Shown piece by piece: positions 21,330 to 29,463 of a stretch of 64,000 nucleotides of DNA (position 1 is the stretch's first letter; the number at the start of each line of letters is the position of its first letter). This DNA is from Myxococcales bacterium (lineage in GTDB: Bacteria > Myxococcota_A > Bradymonadia > UBA7976 > UBA1532). Made by a program: the position numbers and the translations under genes. Under the pieces are notes generated by a model. That model ran no database searches. It saw only the letters and a list, made by a program, of their open reading frames with translations, and was not told the DNA's origin. The stretch spans positions 186,001 through 250,000 of the forward strand of contig JACKDP010000009.1 in assembly GCA_020633435.1 (NCBI GenBank), read 5' to 3'.

Positions 21330-22835
21330 TCAGTAGTCGCGCTCGTGGGGCATCACGTCGCGCGGGGCCCGGAACGTCTGGCCGGGCGAGTAGCCGAGGA
21401 AGTTGCTCACCCGGCTCGTGTAGATGTCGGCGTAGTGCTGGAGCTGGGCGCCAAACAGGCTGCGCTCGTTGCGCTCCCGGAAGACGCGGCCCCAGTAGGT
21501 GTTGAAGCGCGCGTCGACGGCCACCTCCAGGCTCTCGAGCTCGGACAGCGTCTTGGCCAGCATCTCGCGCTCGCGCTCCAGCTCCGCCTCGGCCCGGGCC
21601 CGGGTGCTCTCGATGACGCGGCTCTCCGGCCCCGTCAGGCGCCCGATGAGCTGCTGGATGCGCCCCAGGCTCTGCAGCAGGGTGCCGCGGTCGTTCAGCG
21701 TGTCGTCCAGCCGCCGCGCGGCGTCCTCCAGGGAGTTGATGCGCCGCAGGTCGTCCATCAGGGAGTGGGTCAGCGCGATGGCCTCCTCCATCTCCTGCAC
21801 CACCAGCGCCGTGCGCCAGTGCCCCGACTTCTTCGACCGCAGGATGTCGGCATACATATGGTCGCCGACGTAGAGCACCGCGTCGCCGCGCAAGCCCAGG
21901 AAGCTCTCCAGCGTGCGGATGTTGCCGCCCTGGTGCACCACGCCCGACCGGAACTGCGTGGCCTTGCCGAGCTCGTGCCCGTCGGGCGTCAGCTCGATGA
22001 ACGGCCGGTCCTCCGTGAAGAAGGAGGGCTTGCGCCCGCTGACCACCACCATGTCGAAGTAGTCGCGCCACGACTGGTAGAACGGCAGCACCCCGTCGAG
22101 CAGGTACGTCATCACCGCGTCGGTGTAGTAGTGCTCGCTGTTCGTCAGCAGGAACAGCTTCTTGCCGCTGGAGCGCAGCTTGTGCAGCGTCGGCCCCAGG
22201 TCGTCGTCCTGCACGATGTAGCTGGGCAGATCGGCCAGGATCTCGGCCTTGAGCGAGTTGTCGCGGTGGGCCTCGTCGATGCTCTGCCGGATGTCATCGA
22301 AGAGCTCGCGGTACGAGACGGGCAGCGCGTGGCCGGCCGCCTCGTAATGCTCGATGATGCCCGCGAGCAGCGTCGCCTCGGGCAGGCTGAACAGGGTGTC
22401 GACCAGCGCAAACCGCGGATCCGAAAGGCGAATCGGCCGCGAGCCGTAGAGCGACGCCACCTCCTCGCGGGCCAGCGGGCGGTAGCCGTGGTAGCAGCGC
22501 CCCACGATGTAGTGGGAGTCGAGCTTCAGGATGTGCCCGAACTCCTTGTCCACCACGAGCCCGCGGATGATGAACCGCAGGTCCAGCGGGATGGCCAGGA
22601 TCTCCTCGGAGTACCCGTGGTTCTCGATGAGCTTCTTCTGCGTCATGCGCAGCGACAGCTCGTCGAGGGCCTGCTGGTGGTACTGGGCGAGGGTGTAGTC
22701 CATGTCGAAGCCGACGGCCTCGATGCGCGCCATGTTGAGGTTGCGGTTGGTATAGATCTTCCGCTCGGGGTTGCTGCGCGGCGGCGCCTCGAGGATGGCT
22801 GAGAGATCGATGGGGCCGGTCACGGGATCGTCCAT
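21330..22835 (-). CDS. HAD-superfamily 5'-nucleotidase (HAD-IG type)
   Basis: 501-residue cytosolic enzyme of the HAD-IG/cytosolic purine 5'-nucleotidase family, expected to dephosphorylate nucleoside monophosphates. The nucleophile motif GFDMDYTLAQY (D44, D46) opens the domain. KLFLLTNSEHYYTDAVM is HAD motif II and VLYVGDHMYADILRSKKS is motif III/IV. The C-terminal 120 residues are helical and may form a coiled coil. Full length. It is first in a likely operon with the two IgGFc-like lipoproteins. A TATCTT (complement at 22868-22873) about 33 bp upstream could serve as a -10. It overlaps nothing divergent if the SpoIID gene starts at 22864. Confidence 0.9.
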   Translation of the reverse strand: MDDPVTGPIDLSAILEAPPRSNPERKIYTNRNLNMARIEAVGFDMDYTLAQYHQQALDELSLRMTQKKLIENHGYSEEILAIPLDLRFIIRGLVVDKEFGHILKLDSHYIVGRCYHGYRPLAREEVASLYGSRPIRLSDPRFALVDTLFSLPEATLLAGIIEHYEAAGHALPVSYRELFDDIRQSIDEAHRDNSLKAEILADLPSYIVQDDDLGPTLHKLRSSGKKLFLLTNSEHYYTDAVMTYLLDGVLPFYQSWRDYFDMVVVSGRKPSFFTEDRPFIELTPDGHELGKATQFRSGVVHQGGNIRTLESFLGLRGDAVLYVGDHMYADILRSKKSGHWRTALVVQEMEEAIALTHSLMDDLRRINSLEDAARRLDDTLNDRGTLLQSLGRIQQLIGRLTGPESRVIESTRARAEAELEREREMLAKTLSELESLEVAVDARFNTYWGRVFRERNERSLFGAQLQHYADIYTSRVSNFLGYSPGQTFRAPRDVMPHERDY

Positions 22836-22863
22836 GCACGCCTTCGCGGGTCAGGAGAGAGCG

Positions 22864-24507
22864 GTGGAAGATAGCACGGGGGGGCGGGCCGGGCGAAACT
22901 GCGTGTGGGGCGCGCTCTTCGTGGCCCTCGCGGCGACGCCGGCGGCGGCCGAGCTCTCTCGCCGCGACCGCCTCGCCGTCCTCTACTCCAACCAGGTCAT
23001 CTTCGACCGCCGCGGCGAGCCGCTGGTGAGCGTGCGCGTCACCGAGGGGCAGGCGCGCGTCGAGATCGAGAGCGCCGGGGGCGTGACGCTGCTGCCCGGC
23101 GCCGACGACGGCTCGCGGGTGCGGGCCCGCGAGGGCGCCCGCTGGACGCTGACCCTCACCGACGCCCACCCCGGCACCGCCCGCCACTGGATCGCCGTGG
23201 ACCGGGTGGGCGCCAGCGACCCCGCCGCCGTGGCCGCCGCGCGCGCCCGCTTCGCCGAGGCCGGCGAGGAGGTGGCCACCTTCGAGTCCGGGGCGCTCAT
23301 CGGCATCGCCGGCGAGACGCTGGACACCCGCGTCGTCACCATCGCCATCGCCCCCGCCGACACCGCCGAGGCCGCCCGCGCCCAGGCCCGCGCCCGCGGC
23401 CTGGAGGACGCCGAGCTGGTGGCCGAGCCCCGCGCCCGCGCCGGCGGCTGGATCGTGGCGCGCGAGGCGAAGAGCGGCGTGGAGATCCGCGCCCGCGACC
23501 TGCTGTGGTTCTCCCCCGACCCGGGCGCCACGCTCACCATCCCCGACCTGGAGTGGGGCCATGGCACCCCGAAGCGCGGCCACGCCCGGCGGACCTACGC
23601 GGGCGACCTGTACGTGGCGGTCGGCAACGATGGCCGGCTGGCGGTCGTGAACCTGCTCTCGGCGGAGCGGCTGCTGGAGGGCGTCGTGCCCTCGGAGATC
23701 TACCCGTCGGCCCCGCCCGCCGCGCTGCAGGCCCAGGCCGTCGCGGCCCGCGGCCAGCTGCTGGCCAAGGTGGGCACGCGCCACCGCAGCGACCCGTACC
23801 TGCTCTGCGCCGAGACGCACTGCCAGAAATACACCGGGGAAACACGAACGAATCCAGCCACTTCCGCGGCCGTTCAGGCCACCCGCGGGCAGCTCCTCTT
23901 CGAGCCGGCGGGCCTCGTCGACACCGTCTACCACGCCGCCTGCGGGGGCCACACCGAGGCCGCCGACGCCATGTGGGGCGGGGCGCCCCGGGCCAGCCTC
24001 CCGGGCCTGACCGACGACGACGCCGCCGCCACCGCCCCCATCGACGACGTGGCCGCCTTCCTCGCGCGCCCGGATGCGCGGGCCTTCTGCGCCTGGAAGG
24101 GCGATCACTTCCGCTGGACGCGCACGCTCACCGGCGCGCAGGTGACGGCCGCCGTCGCCGCCCGGGCGGCCATCGGGCCCGTGCACGCCATCGAGCCCCT
24201 GCGCCGCGGGCGGTCGGGCCGCGCGCTCGCGGTGCGCTACACGGGCCGCGATGGGTCCATCGAGGTCGCCGGCTCCTACGTGAACCGCACCCTCCTCGGC
24301 GGCCTCAAGAGCGGCCTGTGGACGGTCGCGCGCACGGGCGGCGCCGCCGACGGCGAGCCCGCGCGCTGGACGTTCACCGGGGCCGGCTTCGGCCATGGCG
24401 TGGGCCTCTGCCAGCACGGGGCCATCGGCATGGCGCGCCAGGGCCGCGGCCTGGCCGACATCCTGCGCCACTACTACCCCGGCTCCACCCTGCGCCGGGC
24501 CTGGTAG
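22864..24507 (+). CDS. SpoIID/LytB-domain secreted protein
   Basis: 547-residue exported protein with a SpoIID (amidase-enhancer/lytic transglycosylase-like) domain acting on peptidoglycan. The GTG at 22864 is preferred because AGGAGA (22853-22858) lies five bases upstream and a signal peptide (GALFVALAATPAAA) follows. An ATG at 22834 would overlap the divergent gene's start. Domain hallmarks are LLEGVVPSEIYPSAPPAALQ, AQAVAARGQLLAK, VYHAACGGHTE and, near the end, GFGHGVGLCQHGAIGMARQG. The roughly 230-residue N-terminal portion is Ala-rich and unassigned. In non-sporulating bacteria this domain marks cell-wall remodelling proteins. It is not evidence for sporulation by itself. Confidence 0.87.
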   Translation: MEDSTGGRAGRNCVWGALFVALAATPAAAELSRRDRLAVLYSNQVIFDRRGEPLVSVRVTEGQARVEIESAGGVTLLPGADDGSRVRAREGARWTLTLTDAHPGTARHWIAVDRVGASDPAAVAAARARFAEAGEEVATFESGALIGIAGETLDTRVVTIAIAPADTAEAARAQARARGLEDAELVAEPRARAGGWIVAREAKSGVEIRARDLLWFSPDPGATLTIPDLEWGHGTPKRGHARRTYAGDLYVAVGNDGRLAVVNLLSAERLLEGVVPSEIYPSAPPAALQAQAVAARGQLLAKVGTRHRSDPYLLCAETHCQKYTGETRTNPATSAAVQATRGQLLFEPAGLVDTVYHAACGGHTEAADAMWGGAPRASLPGLTDDDAAATAPIDDVAAFLARPDARAFCAWKGDHFRWTRTLTGAQVTAAVAARAAIGPVHAIEPLRRGRSGRALAVRYTGRDGSIEVAGSYVNRTLLGGLKSGLWTVARTGGAADGEPARWTFTGAGFGHGVGLCQHGAIGMARQGRGLADILRHYYPGSTLRRAW

Positions 24508-24550
24508 GGGGTCGCCCCCGGCGCCCGTCGCGGTATGCTGCCCGGGGAGG

Positions 24551-24580
24551 TGCAGCATGATCAGGTGCAGCATGATCAGG
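24551..24580 (+). repeat. 15-bp tandem duplication across a start codon
   Basis: The unit tgcagcatgatcagg occurs twice, head to tail. Each copy contains an in-frame ATG, so the downstream lipoprotein begins MIRCSMIR. The first ATG (24557) is spaced correctly from GGGGAGG (24544-24550). The second has only a weak CAGG. Confidence 0.9.
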
Positions 24581-27013
24581 TGGACGGCGGCGTGGCTGGT
24601 GCTGGCGGGGCTCTGGGCCTGCGACGACGGCGGCGGGGGCGGGACGCCGGACGCGGCGCCGCCGGCCGTGGACGCGACCGCCGACGCGGGCGTGGACCCC
24701 GATCGCGGCCTCGATGAGGACGCCACCGTCGCCGACGCCGACCTGCCCGACCAGGCGGCCCCCGACATGGCCGTGGCCGACGCCTTCGTGGCGCCGCCCC
24801 CCGGGACGGAGGCCGCCGAGCCCACCCCCTTCCCGGCCGTCGCCTGGCTGCTCGGCCGCCCGGGCCGCACCGACGAGGTCTACCCGCTCATCGAGCGCGA
24901 GGCCTTCGAGGCGCCCGCGGCCCCGGGCCGCGCCCAGGGCATCGACTGGGAACCCGCCACCCTCGCCGAGAACGGCGCCATCGACGGCGTCGGCAACGGC
25001 ATCGCCTACCTGGCCGCCCGCATCACCGTGGACGCCCCCACCCACTTGCTGCTCCGGCCCGACCGCGTGCTCGAGGTCGCCGTCAACGGCAAGCGCCTGC
25101 CCGGCGACGTCTACGGGGACGGCAAGCAGCGCATCCCCGTGCGGCTGGATCCCGGCGAAAACCATGTCGTCTTGCGGGTTTACGGCCAGCGCGGGGCCCC
25201 CTCCATCGCCCTGTGGTCGACGCCGGATCCCATCGCCCTGAACCTGGCCGACCAGACGCTCCCCGATCCGCGCGTGGGCGACGACCAGCCTCAGTACATC
25301 GGCCTGCCCATCCTGGTCTTCGGCGACGCCCCCGTCACCGAGGTGACGACCCGGGTGCTGGAGAGCGACGTCTTCGCCGCGACGCGGATGCGCTGGCCGG
25401 CCCTGCCCGGGGGGGCGTCCACCCAGGTGGGCTTCGAGCTGCGCCCGCGGGCCCCCCTGCCCACGCGGGAGGAGCCCGTCCTGGTGACGCTGCAGGTGGA
25501 GTCCCCCGATCTGCCCTTCGCCTACACCGCCATCGTCAGCGTGACCCTCTCCGCCGAGGGCGCCTACCGCCGGACGTTCCTGTCCCCCGTCGATCACTCG
25601 ATCCAGTACTACGGGGTGCAGCCGCCGCCGGTGGTCGACCCGGCGCGCGACTACGCCCTCGTCCTGAGCCTGCACGGCGCCGGCGTCGAGGGCATCGGCC
25701 AGGCGCGCGCCTACTCGGCGAAGGACTGGGCCTACCTCATCGCCCCCACCAACCGGCGGCCGTTCGGCTTCGACTGGGAGGAGTGGGGCCACCTCAACGG
25801 CCTCAACGCCCTGGCCGACGCCACCCGGGCCTTCCGCGTCGATCCCACGCGCATGTACGTGACGGGGCACTCCATGGGCGGCCACGGGACGTGGCAGTTC
25901 GGCGTGCACGACGGCGGCCGCTTCGCCGTGGTGGGGCCGAGCGCGGGCTGGAGCTCGTTCTACACCTACACCGGCCGCGCCCGGCCGACGGGGCCCTTCG
26001 CGCGCGCCCGGGCCCACAGCGACACCGACACCTACGTCGAGAACCTCGTCGACAAGGCCGTCTACATCATCCACGGCAGCGCCGACGACAACGTGCCGGT
26101 GCGCGAGGGCCGGGCCATGCGCGACGCCGTCAGCCAGGTCTCCGACGACGTGCACTACCACGAGCAGGAGGGCGCCGGGCACTGGTGGGATGGCGACGCC
26201 TCCCCCGGCGCCGACTGCGTGGACTGGCCGCCGCTGTTCGAGCTGATGCAGGCGCGGACCGTGGATCCGCTCACCACCGACTTCCACTTCCGCAGCCCGT
26301 CGCCGGCCTACAACCCGCGCCGCTCGTACGTCGAGGTGACGTCGGTCGAGACCGCGGACCGCGACTTCCAGCTCGACAGCGTGCAGGCAGGCGACCGCGT
26401 GGACCTGACCACCGACAACGTGCGCAGCCTCGTCCTCGATGGGGACGCCCTCCAGGCGAAGGGCGTGGCCACCGTCGCGGTGGATGGCATGGCGGTGCCC
26501 GTGGCCCCGGGCCCGCTGGCCGTCGGCCCGACGACGGGGAAGCGGCGCGGGGTGCAGGGCCCGTTCAACCAGGCGTTCCACCGACCCTACTGCTACATCT
26601 ACCCCGACCGCGTGCCCGAGTTCGCCCGGTTCGCGGCCTACATGACGACGACCTGGACGATGATCGGCAACGGCCACGCCTGCGCCCTGCCCTACAGCCG
26701 CCGCGACCTCGCGGGCGACCGCCAGCGCGTCTACCTGGGCCTCGAGCCCGCCCAGATCGGCGACGTGCCCTTCACCTGGGACGACCGGGAGATCGTCGCG
26801 GGCGACGCCCGCCACCTGAGCGCCGCGCTGGCCTTCGTCTTCGACGACGGCGACCGGCTGGGCGCGGTCATGACGGCCACCGCCCGCGCCGAGCACCTGC
26901 TCTACCGCGCCGTGCCCTTCTCGTCCGGCGCCGGCCTGCCAGACTATCTGATCTGGGCCGATCAGGGGGGTCGCGCGGCGGGCTTCTTCGGCCCTGACTG
27001 GGCGGCCCCCTGA
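24557..27013 (+). CDS. Alpha/beta-hydrolase lipoprotein (polyester depolymerase/esterase-like)
   Basis: 818-residue lipoprotein. The signal (WTAAWLVLAGLWACDD) is followed by a long Asp/Ala-rich linker to about residue 75. Beta-sandwich-like sequence runs to roughly 350, followed by a hydrolase domain. The domain has VLSLHGAGVEGIGQ, nucleophile elbow TGHSMGGHGTW with Ser439, the acid region IIHGSADDNVPVREG, and EGAGHWWDG with the probable catalytic His. A C-terminal about 250 residues resemble an auxiliary domain found in such esterases. The start and lipobox repeat the style of the hydrolase at 8470, but the two share only the fold. TATGCT (24534-24539) may be a -10. Substrate unknown, though secreted polymer or ester breakdown is plausible. 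Confidence 0.82.
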   Translation: MIRCSMIRWTAAWLVLAGLWACDDGGGGGTPDAAPPAVDATADAGVDPDRGLDEDATVADADLPDQAAPDMAVADAFVAPPPGTEAAEPTPFPAVAWLLGRPGRTDEVYPLIEREAFEAPAAPGRAQGIDWEPATLAENGAIDGVGNGIAYLAARITVDAPTHLLLRPDRVLEVAVNGKRLPGDVYGDGKQRIPVRLDPGENHVVLRVYGQRGAPSIALWSTPDPIALNLADQTLPDPRVGDDQPQYIGLPILVFGDAPVTEVTTRVLESDVFAATRMRWPALPGGASTQVGFELRPRAPLPTREEPVLVTLQVESPDLPFAYTAIVSVTLSAEGAYRRTFLSPVDHSIQYYGVQPPPVVDPARDYALVLSLHGAGVEGIGQARAYSAKDWAYLIAPTNRRPFGFDWEEWGHLNGLNALADATRAFRVDPTRMYVTGHSMGGHGTWQFGVHDGGRFAVVGPSAGWSSFYTYTGRARPTGPFARARAHSDTDTYVENLVDKAVYIIHGSADDNVPVREGRAMRDAVSQVSDDVHYHEQEGAGHWWDGDASPGADCVDWPPLFELMQARTVDPLTTDFHFRSPSPAYNPRRSYVEVTSVETADRDFQLDSVQAGDRVDLTTDNVRSLVLDGDALQAKGVATVAVDGMAVPVAPGPLAVGPTTGKRRGVQGPFNQAFHRPYCYIYPDRVPEFARFAAYMTTTWTMIGNGHACALPYSRRDLAGDRQRVYLGLEPAQIGDVPFTWDDREIVAGDARHLSAALAFVFDDGDRLGAVMTATARAEHLLYRAVPFSSGAGLPDYLIWADQGGRAAGFFGPDWAAP

Positions 27014-27037
27014 CCCACTCCGCCCGGGTGAAAATTC

Positions 27038-27062
27038 CCCACCGACGTGGGCAGTTTTGCCC
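27038..27062 (+). other. Two mutually exclusive short hairpins
   Basis: CCCAC-CGAC-GTGGG (27038-27051) and GGGCA-GTTT-TGCCC (27049-27062) share the central GGG, so only one can form at a time. They lie between the hydrolase stop and the outer-membrane protein start, in a locally AT-richer patch. They could be a weak terminator or a 5' regulatory structure. No T-tract follows. Confidence 0.35.
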
Positions 27063-27140
27063 ATTGTGAGCTCCGCCCGGCTGGGTGGATGGTAGGCAGC
27101 GCGAGTCACCACCACACCCAACGACCCCCGCGGAGATCTC

Positions 27141-28082
27141 ATGCGGATCCATCGGAGTGTATCTCTGTGTCTGGCCCTGTTCTCTCCGGCCATCGCCTTC
27201 GCCCAGGATGTCATCCAGCCCGGTGAGGCCGCCCGGAAGGGCGCCGAGGAGGCCGCCCAGGCGGCCGAGCCGCACTACAACGCCTACGACGCCCCGGCCG
27301 ATGAGTCCATCACGGTCCCCGGCCGCCGGATGCTGGAGGAAGAGGAGCGGATCGGCACCTACAAGCAGCCGCGCTGGACCGCCCGCCGCCGCTTCCCGAC
27401 CACCCGGGTCTATGTCGCCCCCAAGGGTCAGTTCGCCGTCGAGTACTGGCTGCGCAGCACCTCCAGCCTGGAAGACTTCAGCCGCGCCGATGCCAAGAAG
27501 TACCGCAGCATCTATGAGATCGAGATGGGTCTGGGCCACCGGCTCCAGCTCGACCTGTACCTGACGGCAGAGCAGGCCGGCCACGGCCCCATCGAGGTGG
27601 CCAAGGAGAGCATCGAGCTGCGCTACGCCCTGGCCGACTGGGGTGAGATCTGGGCCAACCCGACGCTGTACTTCGAGTATGGCCGCGAGGGCGGCGGGGC
27701 TCAGTTCGCCGAGGCCAAGCTGCTCTTCGGCGGTGAGATCGCCTCCGGCCTGCACGCCGGCCTGAACCTCGTCCTCGAGCATGTGCTCTCGGACGATGAG
27801 ACCAATGAGTACAAGGTCACCGGCGGCCTCTCCAAGACCCTGGTGGACAAGGAGTTCTCCATCGGCGCCGAGGTCGAGGTGGAGTTCGTCGATGTGAAGG
27901 ACAGCCGCTTCGACTTCGTGGAGAAGAAGTACGTCGCCGGTCCCAGCATCTCCTGGCAGCCCGACAAGCACATGCACCTGCTGTGGACGCCTCTCTTCGG
28001 CATCGCCCAGGAGAAGACCGACGACGGCGATGAGAGCACCGTGATCTGGCAGAACTGGATCGTGGTCGGCTGGAACTACTGA
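27141..28082 (+). CDS. Predicted outer-membrane beta-barrel protein
   Basis: 313-residue exported protein. A signal peptide (LCLALFSPAIAFA, cleavage before QDV) is followed by a charged, Ala/Glu-rich stretch. From about residue 95 to the end come alternating amphipathic strands (FAVEYWLRSTSSLEDF, HRLQLDLYLTAEQ, EIWANPTLYFEYG, GLHAGLNLVLEHVL). The C-terminal residue is tyrosine, a typical barrel-insertion end. Codon use is less extreme in GC than in the neighbours, which may reflect high expression. I do not recognise a named family. The coding end overlaps the convergent lipoprotein gene by 7 bp. Confidence 0.75.
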   Translation: MRIHRSVSLCLALFSPAIAFAQDVIQPGEAARKGAEEAAQAAEPHYNAYDAPADESITVPGRRMLEEEERIGTYKQPRWTARRRFPTTRVYVAPKGQFAVEYWLRSTSSLEDFSRADAKKYRSIYEIEMGLGHRLQLDLYLTAEQAGHGPIEVAKESIELRYALADWGEIWANPTLYFEYGREGGGAQFAEAKLLFGGEIASGLHAGLNLVLEHVLSDDETNEYKVTGGLSKTLVDKEFSIGAEVEVEFVDVKDSRFDFVEKKYVAGPSISWQPDKHMHLLWTPLFGIAQEKTDDGDESTVIWQNWIVVGWNY

Positions 28083-29440
28083 CCGTCGATCCGCGCCAGC
28101 GCCCCGCCCAGCACCCGCCAGCGGAGCATCCGCCCGGCGGGGTTGTACAGCAGGATCTCGGGCCCCTCCCCCTCGAACGCCCCCACCGCCACGCCCACCG
28201 GCCCCAGGTCGTCGGGGAGCGCCGCGTCGAGCACCTGCCCCGCCACCATGCCGTCGGGATCCGCGCAGCGCGGATCCAGCACCACGCGCAGGCGCTCGGC
28301 GCCCGGCGTCGCGTCCACCAGGACGACGTCGGGCAGGTCTGCGTCGCCCCCCACCTCGCCTGAAGCGAGCAGGGAGAACGCCCCCGGCGCGACGCCCGCC
28401 GCACGCCGGCCGCCGACCTGGCCATCGGCCCGCGCCCGGGCGAAGACGAGGTCGGCCCCATCGACCACGAACACGCCCGCCTGGCCGCCGAGGCGCCCGG
28501 GCGTCAGGGGCCCCCGAGGCGCCTCGCCCGCGACCCGCTCGGTGAAGCCCTCGGCGCCGGGCGCCAGGACGAGGGCGTCGTCGGCGCCGACCGCCAGGCC
28601 GTGGCCGCCAGCGCCAGGCAGGATGGCCACACCGGAAACCCCAGCGAGATCGAAGGCATGCACCGGGTCGACCTGCCAGGCGGCGATCTCGGTGGGATCG
28701 ATGTAGGCGGCGCCGCGGTCGCGCGCGCCCAGGACGATGAGGGGGCCGACCGGGGTGGCGGCGGTGGCGAGGGCGACGGTCGCCGTCGCTGGGAGGCCCG
28801 CGAACACCGCGTCGAGGCCGGTGCCCGATCCCCGCTTCACCGCCTCGTGGAAGCCCGGGCCGTCGTGCCCCACGAACGCGATCAGCCGCCAGTCCGTCGC
28901 CCCGTCCACCGGCTCGGCGACGACGAGCACGTCCAGCAGGCCGTCGGGCGCGCCGCCCGCCAGGTCGTACGGCAGGAAGCCGCGGAAGCGGTCCGCGTCG
29001 CCCTCCCGGCCCACGTTGCCGAAGAGGCAGCGCGCCGCGCTGGCCTGGGGTCCCCCCGGGCCCCCCGGGATGAGCTTCAGGCCGCGGCAGGCGGGGTCGT
29101 CCGCGTCCAGCAGCAGCAGATCGGCGTCCCCGTCGCAGTCGACGTCGCCGGCGTAGGCCCCGGGCAGCGCGCGGCGCACCCGGCCATCCACGCCGGGCGC
29201 CTCCCCGACCCCCCGCGCGGCGGGGCAAGCGGCGTGGAAGCCCCCCGGGATGGGCGCGGCCGGGTGGACGACGGGGGCCGGCGGGGCCACGGCCTCGCAC
29301 GCGGGCAGGCCGGGCAGCGGCGGCGCGGCGTCCACCGTCGCGTCGGCGGGGGCCACGACGCCGTCGGGCAGCGCCAGGCAGCCGGTCAGGCCGACGCTGG
29401 CGAGGCAGGTGCGCAGTGCGGGCTTCCTCATGGCCGCCAT
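28076..29440 (-). CDS. FG-GAP/VCBS-like repeat lipoprotein
   Basis: 454-residue predicted lipoprotein with signal MRKPALRTCLASVGLTGC. The ATG at 29431 is an equally good start, 9 bp downstream. The mature part has repeated short blocks of the kind seen in integrin-like propellers: GDVDCDGDADLLLLDADDP is a Ca2+-loop-like motif, and VGGDADLPDVVLVDATPG resembles an FG-GAP blade. No catalytic residues are apparent. Probably an exported scaffold or ligand-binding protein. It reads away from and just downstream of the sulfatase gene, with 23 bp between them. Confidence 0.7.
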   Translation of the reverse strand: MAAMRKPALRTCLASVGLTGCLALPDGVVAPADATVDAAPPLPGLPACEAVAPPAPVVHPAAPIPGGFHAACPAARGVGEAPGVDGRVRRALPGAYAGDVDCDGDADLLLLDADDPACRGLKLIPGGPGGPQASAARCLFGNVGREGDADRFRGFLPYDLAGGAPDGLLDVLVVAEPVDGATDWRLIAFVGHDGPGFHEAVKRGSGTGLDAVFAGLPATATVALATAATPVGPLIVLGARDRGAAYIDPTEIAAWQVDPVHAFDLAGVSGVAILPGAGGHGLAVGADDALVLAPGAEGFTERVAGEAPRGPLTPGRLGGQAGVFVVDGADLVFARARADGQVGGRRAAGVAPGAFSLLASGEVGGDADLPDVVLVDATPGAERLRVVLDPRCADPDGMVAGQVLDAALPDDLGPVGVAVGAFEGEGPEILLYNPAGRMLRWRVLGGALARIDGQ

Positions 29441-29463
29441 GATGCCGCGCCCGGGCGCCGCGA

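Noticed and set aside
22771..22863. Longer N-terminus for the SpoIID protein
   Set aside because: It would overlap the divergent nucleotidase gene and place the signal peptide internally; the GTG at 22864 has a good ribosome-binding site.
24551..24580. Mobile-element target duplication or attachment site
   Set aside because: The two 15-bp copies are directly adjacent with nothing inserted between them, and no integrase or transposase is nearby.
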